A stretch of 9,641 nucleotides of DNA from Deltaproteobacteria bacterium (lineage in GTDB: Bacteria > Desulfobacterota > Deferrimicrobia > Deferrimicrobiales > Deferrimicrobiaceae). The stretch spans positions 1-9,641 of the forward strand of contig DOTC01000032.1 in assembly GCA_003513855.1 (NCBI GenBank). The letters are read 5' to 3'. The stretch's first letter is position 1, and every line of letters begins with the position of its first letter. Position numbers and translations under genes: made by a program. Positions 1-7,280 of this stretch are shown here, in pieces. The notes under the pieces were generated by a model. That model was not told where the DNA came from. It ran no database searches and worked only from the letters and a program-made list of their open reading frames with translations.

Positions 1-937
1 CCTGGCGCCGCTTCTCCTCCCCGGTCCAGAGATCGGCCTTGTTCGCCGCCACGACCACCGCACGCTCCTCGAGGAGGATATACCGCAGGATCTGCTTGTC
101 CTGGTGGGACAATCCTTCCGGCCCGTCCATCATCAGGACCGCGACGTCGCACCGTCTCAGTGCCTCGAGGCTCTTGATCACCGAGAACTTTTCCAGGACG
201 GTCTCGGTCTTTCTCTTCGCACGGATCCCCGCGGTGTCGATGAACTGGTACCTCTTGTTCCCGTATTGTACCAGGACGTCCACGGCGTCTCGCGTGGTCC
301 CCGGGATCTCCGAAGCGATCAGACGTTCGTACCCGACGAGCGTGTTGACGAGCGTGGATTTCCCCACGTTCGGGCGGCCGAGGACGGAAACGCGCGCAAC
401 GACTTCCGCCGTTCCGGTGTCCTCGGGTGGGAGATCCGGGATGAGCGGGACGATCGCGTCGAGGAGATCCGCCACACCCGTCCCGTGCTCGGCCGACACC
501 GGGTACACCGTGTCGACCGACAGTTCATGGAACTGCGTGGCCATTTCCTGCCCTTCCCGCGTGTCCACCTTGTTGGCTGCAAGAAAGAAGCGTTTCTCCC
601 TCTCGCGGAGCATCGTGACGATCTCCTTGTCGAGGGGAAGAACCCCGTCGCGCGCGTCCACGAGAAAGATGACCGCGTCGGACTCGTAGATCGCCCGGAG
701 GACCTGCCCGCGGACCTTCGAGACGATATCCCCCCTCTCTCCCGAAAGATACCCCCCGGTATCGACCAGTCGAAATTTCTTGCCGTTGTGCTCCGCCGGG
801 AGGGAGACGAGATCGCGGGTCACACCGGGTTCCCCGTAGGTGATGGACCTCCGTTTCCCCGTGATCCGGTTGAAGAGGGTCGATTTTCCCACGTTCGGAC
901 GCCCGACAAGGGAGACCGTGAACTCGGATTTAGGCAT
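1..937 (-). CDS. der: Ribosome-assembly GTPase Der (EngA), 3'-truncated by window edge
   Basis: Der is a double GTPase that acts in late assembly of the 50S ribosomal subunit. The visible 312 residues hold both G domains. The first has GRPNVGKS at about 12-19, DTGG at 59-62 and NKVD at 122-125. The second has GRPNVGKS at 187-194, DTAG at 234-237 and NKAD at 299-302, where NKWD or NKxD is usual. Two consecutive P-loops of this form are diagnostic for Der. The family is usually about 440-490 residues long, so the C-terminal KH-like domain lies outside the window and the gene is cut, not broken. The ATG at 937 overlaps the end of era by 8 bases (ATGCCTAA), which suggests translational coupling. 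No strong Shine-Dalgarno sequence precedes it. A TTG two codons upstream is an unlikely alternative start. Confidence 0.96.
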   Translation of the reverse strand, partial: MPKSEFTVSLVGRPNVGKSTLFNRITGKRRSITYGEPGVTRDLVSLPAEHNGKKFRLVDTGGYLSGERGDIVSKVRGQVLRAIYESDAVIFLVDARDGVLPLDKEIVTMLREREKRFFLAANKVDTREGQEMATQFHELSVDTVYPVSAEHGTGVADLLDAIVPLIPDLPPEDTGTAEVVARVSVLGRPNVGKSTLVNTLVGYERLIASEIPGTTRDAVDVLVQYGNKRYQFIDTAGIRAKRKTETVLEKFSVIKSLEALRRCDVAVLMMDGPEGLSHQDKQILRYILLEERAVVVAANKADLWTGEEKRRQ

Positions 938-1856
938 ACCCAAGCCGCCGCAGCATCGTTTCCTTCCGGCTCCAGTCCCTTACGACCTTGACGAACAGGT
1001 CCAAGTATACCCGCTCGCCGGTCTCTTTCTCCAGCTCTTGTCTAGCCGCGGTCCCGATGGCCCGCAACATTCTTCCGCCCCTGCCGATGACCATGCCCTT
1101 CTGGGATTCCCGTTCCACGTAGATTTCCGCCCGGATCCGGATCAGGTTTCTTTCCGGATTCTCCCGGAACTCCTCGATGGACACGGCAACGCTGTACGGG
1201 AGCTCGTCGCTCAGGAACTCGAAAAGCTTCTCCCGGATGATCTCCTTGGCGAGGAACCGCACGGGAAGGTCGGTCAGGTCGTCCTCGGGATAATATGCAG
1301 GCCCCTCCGGAAGGATTTCGAAAAGGTATTCGAGGAGTTCCTCCACTCCGAACCCCTTCCTTGCGGAGATCAGGAATCCGCGGGAGTACAACCCCCCCTC
1401 CATCAGCTCTTTCCTCCGGAGGTCCGCCTCTGCCTCACCGATCCTGTCCGTCTTGTTGACGACGATCACCCGCGGGACGGAAATCCTCTCGAGAACCCCC
1501 CGAACAAGCCTTTCCTCCTCCCCCTCCACCCGCAGGCGGTCGTCCACGATGTGGGCGACCACGTCCGCCTCCGCCGCGATCCGCTCCGCGGTTCGGACCA
1601 TGAACTCGTTGAGCGCGCGCTTCGGACGGTGGATGCCCGGACTGTCGAGAAAGATGATTTGGCCGCGGGGTTCCGTGTAGATGCCGGCGACCCTGTCCCG
1701 GGTGGTCTGGGGCTTGGATGTGACGATTGCGATCCGGACCCCCAGAATGCGGTTGAGCAGGGTGGATTTTCCGACGTTCGGCCTCCCGAGGAGCGCCACG
1801 AAGCCGGATGTTCCCCCGCCACGTCGCGATTCCTCTCCCATTCCTCGGGACGCCAT
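930..1856 (-). CDS. era: GTPase Era, 30S ribosome maturation factor
   Basis: Era is an essential GTPase that binds the 3' end of 16S rRNA and acts in 30S subunit maturation. The 308-residue product shows GRPNVGKS at 24-31, QTTRDR at 50-55, DSPG at 71-74, NKTD at 134-137 and an SA motif at 164-165. A C-terminal KH domain follows, with the Era signature ESQKGMVIGRGG at about 250-261 and a YLDLFVKV strand near 284-291. Length and architecture are normal for the family. An 18-residue Gly/Arg-rich leader precedes the first G strand. I chose the ATG at 1856 because GGAGG lies 7 bases upstream; a GTG one codon earlier (1859) is possible. It follows rnc by 21 bases and overlaps der by 8 bases. The rnc–era pairing is conserved in many bacteria. 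Confidence 0.97.
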   Translation of the reverse strand: MASRGMGEESRRGGGTSGFVALLGRPNVGKSTLLNRILGVRIAIVTSKPQTTRDRVAGIYTEPRGQIIFLDSPGIHRPKRALNEFMVRTAERIAAEADVVAHIVDDRLRVEGEEERLVRGVLERISVPRVIVVNKTDRIGEAEADLRRKELMEGGLYSRGFLISARKGFGVEELLEYLFEILPEGPAYYPEDDLTDLPVRFLAKEIIREKLFEFLSDELPYSVAVSIEEFRENPERNLIRIRAEIYVERESQKGMVIGRGGRMLRAIGTAARQELEKETGERVYLDLFVKVVRDWSRKETMLRRLGYA

Positions 1857-1877
1857 CACACCCCCTCCGGGATCTCC

Positions 1878-2549
1878 TTACCTGTCGCCCAGCACCGACA
1901 GCAGGCGCTCGGCAGCCTCCATTTCCGCTTCCTTCTTCGTTTTCCCGCTCCCCGTCTCTTCCTTCCCGTCCCACAGTCTCGCGGACACAAGAAACATCTG
2001 GGAATGGGGCGGCCCCTTCACGGATAGGAGCCGGTACCGCGGGAGAGGTTCACGGTGCTTCTGGCACCACTCCTGGAGCCGGCTTTTCGCGTCGAAACCC
2101 GCGATCAGTCCCTGAACCTCTTTCCCCTTCCAGAAATGCGCGAGAATGAATTGTTTTGCCGCGTCGTACCCGCCGTCCAGAAAGATCGCCCCCGCGATCG
2201 CTTCCACCGCGTCGGCCACCATCTTCCTGGTCACTCCTCCCCCCTTTCCCCTTACGGACGAGTCGATCCTCAGCTCGTCGGGCACGCCGATCGCCTCCCC
2301 GACCCGGACGAGATTCCGGTTGTTGATCAGGGCGGATCGGGCCTTCGACAGCGCACCCTCTTCCGCGGAAGGGAAGGTCCGGTACGTCTCTTCCGCGAGA
2401 CACAGGTTCAGGACGGCGTCCCCCAGGTATTCGAGACGCTGGTACGATTTCCGCGCACCTCCTTCCGCCGTGGATGCATGCCGAAGCGCCTCCTCCAGCA
2501 GGTCCGGGGCCCGGAACCGGTACCCGATCTTCTTTTCAAGAATATGCAT
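1878..2549 (-). CDS. rnc: Ribonuclease III
   Basis: RNase III cleaves double-stranded RNA and processes rRNA precursors and some mRNAs in the cytoplasm. The 223-residue product has the catalytic domain signature RLEYLGDAVL at 38-47, supplying E40 and D44. The second acidic pair is D113 and E116 in ADAVEAIAG. The double-stranded RNA-binding domain covers about 153-220, with KSRLQEW at its start and GSGKTKKEAEMEAAERLL at its end. Gln37 stands where E. coli has Glu38; Gln also occurs here in other lineages, so activity is probably intact. The ATG at 2549 is the only plausible start after the mtaB stop, because no other ATG, GTG or TTG is in frame. Its ribosome-binding site is weak (GGGGAAG directly upstream). 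It starts 30 bases after mtaB and ends 21 bases before era. Confidence 0.97.
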   Translation of the reverse strand: MHILEKKIGYRFRAPDLLEEALRHASTAEGGARKSYQRLEYLGDAVLNLCLAEETYRTFPSAEEGALSKARSALINNRNLVRVGEAIGVPDELRIDSSVRGKGGGVTRKMVADAVEAIAGAIFLDGGYDAAKQFILAHFWKGKEVQGLIAGFDAKSRLQEWCQKHREPLPRYRLLSVKGPPHSQMFLVSARLWDGKEETGSGKTKKEAEMEAAERLLSVLGDR

Positions 2550-2579
2550 GCTTCCCCATACGGACCCGGGTAATGTCGT

Positions 2580-3881
2580 TCAGACGGGTGTCCCGACAAG
2601 CTTCCCGTCATGGACGGTGTCCACGATGACCCGGTGGATCTCCCCGATTCCGGACGGAGAGCCCGGGAAGACGACTTCCGCGTAGTTCCCCGAGCGTCCC
2701 ACCAACGCCCCCCCCCCGCGGACCACCACTTCCGCAAGCACGTCGACTGTCGTGCCGACCTGCCGTAAAAGGAACAGCTCGCGCATCCGGGAATCCTCCG
2801 ACAGAAGCCGCGAGACTCTCTTCTTCTTCTCCGTGGAGGATACGTCATCGGGCAGGATTGCACTCTCCGTCCCGGGACGCGCCGAATAGGGGAACACGTG
2901 CAGGTAGGTCACCGGTGACTCTCGCAGAAATCGCACCGTCTCCCCGAAATCTTCCATTGTCTCGCCGGGGAACCCCACCATGACGTCCGCGCCGAGGGAG
3001 AGTCCCGGAATCCCGGCGGCCGCGCGGGAGACGATCTCCCTGTACTCGACAGACCGGTAGGGGCGGCGCATCCGCGCGAGGGTCCTGTCGCACCCGCTCT
3101 GAAGCGGAACATGCAGGTGGGCGCACACCCGGGGATTGCCAGCCATTGTCTCGATCAAACGTGCGGTGATTTCCCCGGGTTCGACAGAACTCAGACGGAT
3201 ACGCGGGCGAGACGTCTCCCGGAGAAGCCGCATGACCAGGACGGGCAGGGCATCCTTTTTGGCGTCATCCGCCCCGTACAGTCCGATGTGGATACCCGTC
3301 AGGACAAGCTCCCGCGCCCCGTCTCCTTCGGCGGCGACCGCTCTCGCGATGACCTCCTCTTCCGGGACGGACCGGTTTCTCCCCCGGGCCAGAGGCACCA
3401 CGCAATACGCGCAGGAAAAGTCGCACCCGTCCTGGATCTTCAGATATGTCCGACGATGCCCCAGCAACAGATCCGCTGCGTGGTCGGAGAGGATGGCCGC
3501 ATCCCTGATGCCGTTTCCGGAGATCCCCTTCAGGATCGCCGCGAGGGACCCCTCCTCGGTTTCCGGCGCCTCCCGGGCTCCCGTCCCGACCCAGTGGTCC
3601 ACCTCGGGAATCTTCTCCGGTTCCGCACCGGCCATTTGCGCGTAGCATCCCGTGAGGATCACGGTCGCCCCGGGATTGTCCCGACGCGCCCTCCTCGCAT
3701 GGGACCGGCTGTCCCGGTCCGCCCGGTGCGTGACGGTGCAGCTGTTGATGATCACGACGTCCGCGGGCGACAGGGAGGAAACGATCTCGAACCCCTCGGC
3801 AACGGCCAATCGGACGACGGAGGCAGAGTCGGCGAAATTCGCCTTACAGCCGACGGTCAGGACCTTGAGGCGTTTTCGCAT
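2580..3881 (-). CDS. mtaB: tRNA t6A37 methylthiotransferase MtaB
   Basis: MtaB is a radical SAM enzyme that converts t6A to ms2t6A at position 37 of tRNAs reading ANN codons. The 433-residue product has the full MiaB/MtaB layout. The N-terminal MTTase domain carries cluster cysteines C12, C48 (NSCTVT) and C79 (TGCYAQ). The radical SAM motif is C153-x3-C157-x2-C160. Family blocks LHVPLQSGCD at 256-265, GFPGET at 303-308 and FPYSARPGT at 330-338 follow. A C-terminal TRAM RNA-binding domain covers about 374-433. The first motif reads GCKAN instead of the usual GCKVN, which still favours MtaB over MiaB or RimO. The gene overlaps the end of mnmA by 25 bases; GGAGG lies 12 bases before the ATG. Both of its Fe-S clusters need sulfur, consistent with its place after a cysteine desulfurase. 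Confidence 0.93.
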   Translation of the reverse strand: MRKRLKVLTVGCKANFADSASVVRLAVAEGFEIVSSLSPADVVIINSCTVTHRADRDSRSHARRARRDNPGATVILTGCYAQMAGAEPEKIPEVDHWVGTGAREAPETEEGSLAAILKGISGNGIRDAAILSDHAADLLLGHRRTYLKIQDGCDFSCAYCVVPLARGRNRSVPEEEVIARAVAAEGDGARELVLTGIHIGLYGADDAKKDALPVLVMRLLRETSRPRIRLSSVEPGEITARLIETMAGNPRVCAHLHVPLQSGCDRTLARMRRPYRSVEYREIVSRAAAGIPGLSLGADVMVGFPGETMEDFGETVRFLRESPVTYLHVFPYSARPGTESAILPDDVSSTEKKKRVSRLLSEDSRMRELFLLRQVGTTVDVLAEVVVRGGGALVGRSGNYAEVVFPGSPSGIGEIHRVIVDTVHDGKLVGTPV

Positions 3882-4945
3882 TCGATCCAGCCGCCTCCGA
3901 GGACCTCTTTCCCGTCGTACAAAACGAGGGCCTGTCCGGGAGTCACGCTCCGTTGCGGGGAGTCGAAGGTCGCCCTGAGACGATCCCCCTCAACCCGGAC
4001 GGTTGCGCCCTCTCCCGGGTGACGGAACCGCACTTTGGCGGTGGCGCGGAACTCCTTCGCAGGGGGGGCGCCGGAAACGAAGGAGAAGCGCCCGGCTGTT
4101 GCGGTCGTCGAGAGCGTCTCGTCCTCCGTTCCCAGGATGATCTCGTTCCTCTCCGCATCGATGGCGACGACGTACAACGGCTCTTTCGCCGCGATCCCAA
4201 GCCCCTTCCGCTGGCCCACCGTGTACCGGAGCACTCCTTTATGGGTGCCGAGTACATTCCCGCTCCGGTCGAGGAACCGCCCCTCCTCCTCCTGGATCCC
4301 GCTCCGGTTCAGGAACTCGGTGTAGGAATCGTCTGTGACAAAGCAGATATCCTGGCTCTCCCGCTTCTCGAACACGAGCAAACCCGCCTCTTCGGCGATC
4401 CTGCGGACCTCTTCCTTGTCCATCTCCCCTACGGGGAAGTGGATCCGGCGGAGTCGCTCCGACTCCAGGGAGAAGAGGAAGTAGGACTGGTCCTTGGACT
4501 CGTCGGGGGCCGAGAACAGCCGGCATCGGCCCGACGGTTCCCGACGGATGACCGCGTAATGCCCGGTCGCCACCCCCTCGGCGCCGAGCTCGTCCGCTTT
4601 TCTCAGCAGGGCCCGGAACTTCAAGTGCTCGTTGCACAGGATGCAGGGATTCGGCGTCCTCCCGGTGGCATATTCCCGGACGAAAGGATCGATCACCTCG
4701 CGGCGGAACTCGTCACGCAGGTTCAGCACGTAATACGGTATGTTGAGGGCATCGCACACTCTCCTCGCGTCGTACAGGTCGTCCAGCGAGCAGCAGGTGC
4801 CCGCGCGATCCTTCGTCACCTTCGAGAAGTCGTACAGGTCCATCGATATGCCGATCACCTCCCATCCCTGCCGCTGCAGAAGGAGGGCTGCAACCGAGGA
4901 ATCGACACCCCCGCTGAGGGCCGCCAGGATCCTCTTCCCCTTCAT
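3857..4945 (-). CDS. mnmA: tRNA-specific 2-thiouridylase MnmA
   Basis: MnmA activates U34 of the Lys, Glu and Gln tRNAs with ATP and inserts sulfur to make 2-thiouridine. The 362-residue product begins with the PP-loop SGGVDSS at 11-17. It has the nucleophile cysteine C101 in NPCILCN and the persulfide-carrying C201 in SQDICFV, followed by the C-terminal beta-barrel domains. Length is normal. The reading frame stays open well upstream, but that part only shadows nifS. The ATG at 4945 gives the canonical MKGKRILAALSGG start, has GGAGG 10 bases upstream and shares an ATGA overlap with the nifS stop. The tight link to a cysteine desulfurase resembles the B. subtilis yrvO–mnmA arrangement, in which the desulfurase donates sulfur directly; direct transfer here is an inference. 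Confidence 0.97.
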   Translation of the reverse strand: MKGKRILAALSGGVDSSVAALLLQRQGWEVIGISMDLYDFSKVTKDRAGTCCSLDDLYDARRVCDALNIPYYVLNLRDEFRREVIDPFVREYATGRTPNPCILCNEHLKFRALLRKADELGAEGVATGHYAVIRREPSGRCRLFSAPDESKDQSYFLFSLESERLRRIHFPVGEMDKEEVRRIAEEAGLLVFEKRESQDICFVTDDSYTEFLNRSGIQEEEGRFLDRSGNVLGTHKGVLRYTVGQRKGLGIAAKEPLYVVAIDAERNEIILGTEDETLSTTATAGRFSFVSGAPPAKEFRATAKVRFRHPGEGATVRVEGDRLRATFDSPQRSVTPGQALVLYDGKEVLGGGWIECENASRS

Positions 4946-6123
4946 CTTGCCTTCGCCTCCCTCGTGCTCGGATAGAGCGGGGAAAGGGCCCGCAACTTGT
5001 TCACGACCGTCTCGATGGCGCCGATGGCGTACTCCACGTCGCTGTCGGTGTTCCCCAACCCCAGACTGAAGCGGAGGGCGCCCTGGGCGTCGGTGGGATC
5101 GGCCCCCATCGCCATGAGGATGGGCGACGGTTCCAGGGACCCCGAGGTGCACGCGGAACCCGAGGAGCATGCGATTCCCATCATGTCCAGGTTCAGAAGC
5201 ATCGCTTCCCCCTCCACGAACCGGAAAGAGATGTTGAGGGTATTGGGGAGCCGCAGCGTCGGGTGCCCGTTCCGAACAAGCTCGGGGATCCGTTCGAACA
5301 GCCCCTTCTCGAGCTTGTCCCGGAGGCGACGGATCTCGGCGACCTCCTCCTCCATGCCATGACGCAACAACTGGAACGATTTCCCCATGGCGATGATGCC
5401 CACGACATTCTCTGTTCCCCCGCGGCGTCCCCGCTCCTGGTGGCCCCCGTGGGTCAACGGCTCGATCTCGATCCCCTTGCGGACGATCAGGCCCCCCGAA
5501 CCTTTCAGGGCGTTGACCTTGTGCCCGGAAAAGGTGAGCATGTCCACGGGGAGCGATCCGAGGTCGATCGGGATCTTTCCCGCAGCCTGGACGGCATCGG
5601 TGTGCATGATCACGCCGGCTTCCCGGGCGATCGCCCCGATCTCGGGAATCGGCATGATGGAGCCGGTCTCGTTGTTCGCATACATGATGGTGACGAGAAT
5701 CGTGTCCGGCGTCAGGGCGTTCCGGACCGACTCCGGATCGACGATCCCGTGCCGGTTCACCGGGACGTACGTGACGCGAAACCCGTGATCTTCGAGAAAC
5801 CGGCAGGCGTTTATCACGGCGGGATGCTCGACCTGCGAAGTGACGATGTGCTTTCCCTCGTTCCCTTTCCGGAACGCCACCCCCTTGATGGCGAGGTTGT
5901 CGCTCTCGGTTCCGGAACTTGCAAGCACGACCTCCAGCGGCTGGCACCCGAAGAAGGTGGCGATTTCCTGCCGGGCGTCCTCCACCCCCTTGCGGACGTC
6001 TCGCCCCGCCCAGTGGATACTCGAGGGGTTTCCGAACTGTTCGGACAGGTACGGTTCGACCGCCTTCCTGACCTCGGGGTGGACGGGCGTGGTCGCGTTG
6101 TGGTCGAAATAGATTTTTCTCAC
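4942..6123 (-). CDS. nifS: Cysteine desulfurase, NifS type
   Basis: This PLP enzyme removes sulfur from L-cysteine, leaving alanine and an enzyme persulfide used for Fe-S clusters and thiolation. The 393-residue product starts with the class V signature YFDHNATTP, carries the PLP lysine K202 in SGHK, and has the active-site cysteine C325 in SSGSACTSGSLEPS. The long catalytic loop and the ERGRRGGTENV block match NifS/IscS group I, closer to NifS by eye. GGHQERG replaces the common GGGQERG. The start is the GTG at 6123: it gives the canonical first strand, sits 7 bases after GGAGG and forms a GTGA overlap with the regulator gene. Upstream open frame only shadows that regulator. No iscU or nifU scaffold gene is adjacent, so tRNA thiolation through MnmA may be its main local job. 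Confidence 0.95.
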   Translation of the reverse strand: MRKIYFDHNATTPVHPEVRKAVEPYLSEQFGNPSSIHWAGRDVRKGVEDARQEIATFFGCQPLEVVLASSGTESDNLAIKGVAFRKGNEGKHIVTSQVEHPAVINACRFLEDHGFRVTYVPVNRHGIVDPESVRNALTPDTILVTIMYANNETGSIMPIPEIGAIAREAGVIMHTDAVQAAGKIPIDLGSLPVDMLTFSGHKVNALKGSGGLIVRKGIEIEPLTHGGHQERGRRGGTENVVGIIAMGKSFQLLRHGMEEEVAEIRRLRDKLEKGLFERIPELVRNGHPTLRLPNTLNISFRFVEGEAMLLNLDMMGIACSSGSACTSGSLEPSPILMAMGADPTDAQGALRFSLGLGNTDSDVEYAIGAIETVVNKLRALSPLYPSTREAKAR

Positions 6124-6551
6124 GCCTCCGCCTCCCGGCGCTCCTGCGCCTGGTGGAGGAAGAGGTGTTCGATCGTGATTCCGTCGAGAAACTCGTCGAT
6201 CCGCATTTCCAGCGTGTCCCACATGTTCTGCGTCTTGCATCGTTCGATCATCCCGCACTTGCGCCCGGAGCTTCGGCAACCGACGCGCGCGTTCTTCCCC
6301 TCGGCGGCCCGGATAATCTGCCCGATCGTGATCTCGGATGGACGACGCGCAAGGATGAACCCCCCTCCGGGACCTCGCACGCTTTTGACCAGGCTGCTTC
6401 GGCGAAGGCGGGAGAACAGCTGCTGGAGGTAGAGCTCCGAGATGTCCTCCTGTCGGGATATGTCCTTGAGAGAAACCGGGTTCCCGTGGGAGGCCCCCGC
6501 CAGGCTCACGAGCGCCATGACGGCGTACCGGCCCCTCGTGGTGATCTTCAT
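6120..6551 (-). CDS. iscR: Rrf2-family, IscR-like Fe-S-sensing transcriptional regulator
   Basis: This 143-residue protein has the Rrf2 winged-helix fold. The N-terminus [15 protein letters not shown], the [28 protein letters not shown] recognition region in two stretches (residues 38-65) and the [12 protein letters not shown] wing are all typical. Three clustered cysteines, C92, C99 and C105, match the spacing of the IscR [2Fe-2S] ligands (C92, C98 and C104 in E. coli). The position of the fourth ligand, His107 in E. coli, is Gln108 here. IscR represses Fe-S assembly genes when it holds a cluster, so this protein probably senses Fe-S or sulfur status. It overlaps the cysE stop (ATGA) and the nifS start (GTGA). 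A candidate binding site lies before cysE. CymR, an Rrf2 protein of cysteine metabolism, is a functional alternative, but the three cysteines favour an IscR-type sensor. Confidence 0.9.
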   Translation of the reverse strand: MKITTRGRYAVMALVSLAGASHGNPVSLKDISRQEDISELYLQQLFSRLRRSSLVKSVRGPGGGFILARRPSEITIGQIIRAAEGKNARVGCRSSGRKCGMIERCKTQNMWDTLEMRIDEFLDGITIEHLFLHQAQERREAEA

Positions 6552-7228
6552 GGCTTCGACCCCACCCGGCGCGTGTCCGTTCCCTCGTCAAACCGCTTCA
6601 TGACGTCGTCCAGTCTCTCCTCCAGCGCCCTTACCTGTTCGGTCAGGCATTTCAGGGCCTTCCCTTCCGGATCCGGCGTTCCGGCGACTCCCGTGGGGTC
6701 CTGGTAGACGTTCCCCTCCCGGAAGACGACCCTTCCGGGAATTCCGACGACCGTCGAGTGGGAAGGCACCTCCTTGTTCACCACGGACCCGGAGCCGATC
6801 TTGGAATTCTCCCCCACGCGTATGGGGCCGAGAATCGACGCGTTGGCGCCGATGATCACGTTGTCTTCGATCGTGGGATGCCTCTTCCCTTTCTGCCAGC
6901 TTGTCCCCCCCAGGGTCACCCCGTGGTACATCGTCACATTCTTCCCGATCTCGGCCGTTTCCCCGATCACCACCCCCATCCCGTGGTCGATGAAAAACCC
7001 CTCGCCGATGACGGCGCCCGGGTGAATTTCGATGCCGGTCAGAAACCGGGAAATATGGGACAGAAACCGGGCGAGGAACCTCACGTTCCGCTTCCAGAGC
7101 CAGTGCGCGGCGCGGTGGAAATGGATCGCGTGGAACCCGGGATAGCAGAACAGGATTTCCAGCACGCTTTGCGCGGCCGGATCACGCTCGAAGATCACGC
7201 GGATTTCGCTTCGGACCTGTTGGAACAT
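6548..7228 (-). CDS. cysE: Serine O-acetyltransferase (EpsC-type CysE)
   Basis: The enzyme makes O-acetylserine from serine and acetyl-CoA, the first committed step to cysteine. The 226-residue product has a short helical N-domain (about 1-60) and a left-handed beta-helix of hexapeptide repeats. Key blocks are [13 protein letters not shown] at 65-77, [18 protein letters not shown] at 78-95 with the catalytic His at 82, YHGVTLGGT at 101-109 and HPTIED at 117-122. It matches the short bacterial EpsC/CysE form, not the 273-residue E. coli form. The last 40 residues form a probable amphipathic helix (about 190-213) and a polar tail ending in GSKP. The tail lacks the terminal isoleucine that docks CysE into CysK. 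The ATG at 7228 has GGAGG 6 bases upstream. It is the first gene of the sulfur operon. Confidence 0.95.
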   Translation of the reverse strand: MFQQVRSEIRVIFERDPAAQSVLEILFCYPGFHAIHFHRAAHWLWKRNVRFLARFLSHISRFLTGIEIHPGAVIGEGFFIDHGMGVVIGETAEIGKNVTMYHGVTLGGTSWQKGKRHPTIEDNVIIGANASILGPIRVGENSKIGSGSVVNKEVPSHSTVVGIPGRVVFREGNVYQDPTGVAGTPDPEGKALKCLTEQVRALEERLDDVMKRFDEGTDTRRVGSKP

Positions 7229-7255
7229 CTCGCCCCTCCCTGCGGGAAACCGCCT

Positions 7256-7280
7256 TTACCTGACCAATAAAGTCAATTAT
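7256..7280 (-). promoter_or_regulatory. Candidate IscR type-1-like operator before cysE
   Basis: On the minus strand this 25-bp element consists of a left half ATAATTGAC, a 7-bp centre TTTATTG and a right half GTCAGGTAA. TGAC and GTCA form the inverted core, with outer TA pairs also symmetric. Against the E. coli IscR type-1 consensus as I remember it (left half ATASYYGACT, middle RWWW, right half YAGTCRRSTAT), 21 of 25 positions agree. It contains the stop codon of the ComEA-like gene and ends 27 bases before the cysE ATG, with an IscR-like gene second in the operon. This is a by-eye match, not a scored motif search, and binding is inferred. Confidence 0.55.

Noticed and set aside
104..2027. 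Long plus-strand open frames (104-991, 840-2027) opposite der, era and rnc
   Set aside because: They are antisense to strongly recognised genes, and their translations show no family motif and the Arg/Pro/Asp-rich composition expected from reading GC-rich codons backwards.
2428..2450. Gln37 in RNase III where E. coli has Glu38, as a sign of loss of activity
   Set aside because: Gln at this place is seen in RNase III of other bacterial groups, and the metal-binding acids E40, D44, D113 and E116 are all present.
4946..5947. Upstream extension of the mnmA frame to a possible 696-residue fusion protein
   Set aside because: The added 334 residues are a shifted-frame shadow of nifS. The canonical MnmA N-terminus, the ATGA overlap and a ribosome-binding site mark the start at 4945.
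5263..6432. 389-residue plus-strand open frame opposite nifS and iscR
   Set aside because: It is the mirror of two genes with clear catalytic and DNA-binding motifs; it has no recognisable domain and crosses a gene boundary.
6124..6591. N-terminal extension of NifS to 549 residues
   Set aside because: The extra residues shadow iscR in another frame. The GTG at 6123 has an ideally spaced GGAGG and gives the standard NifS start.
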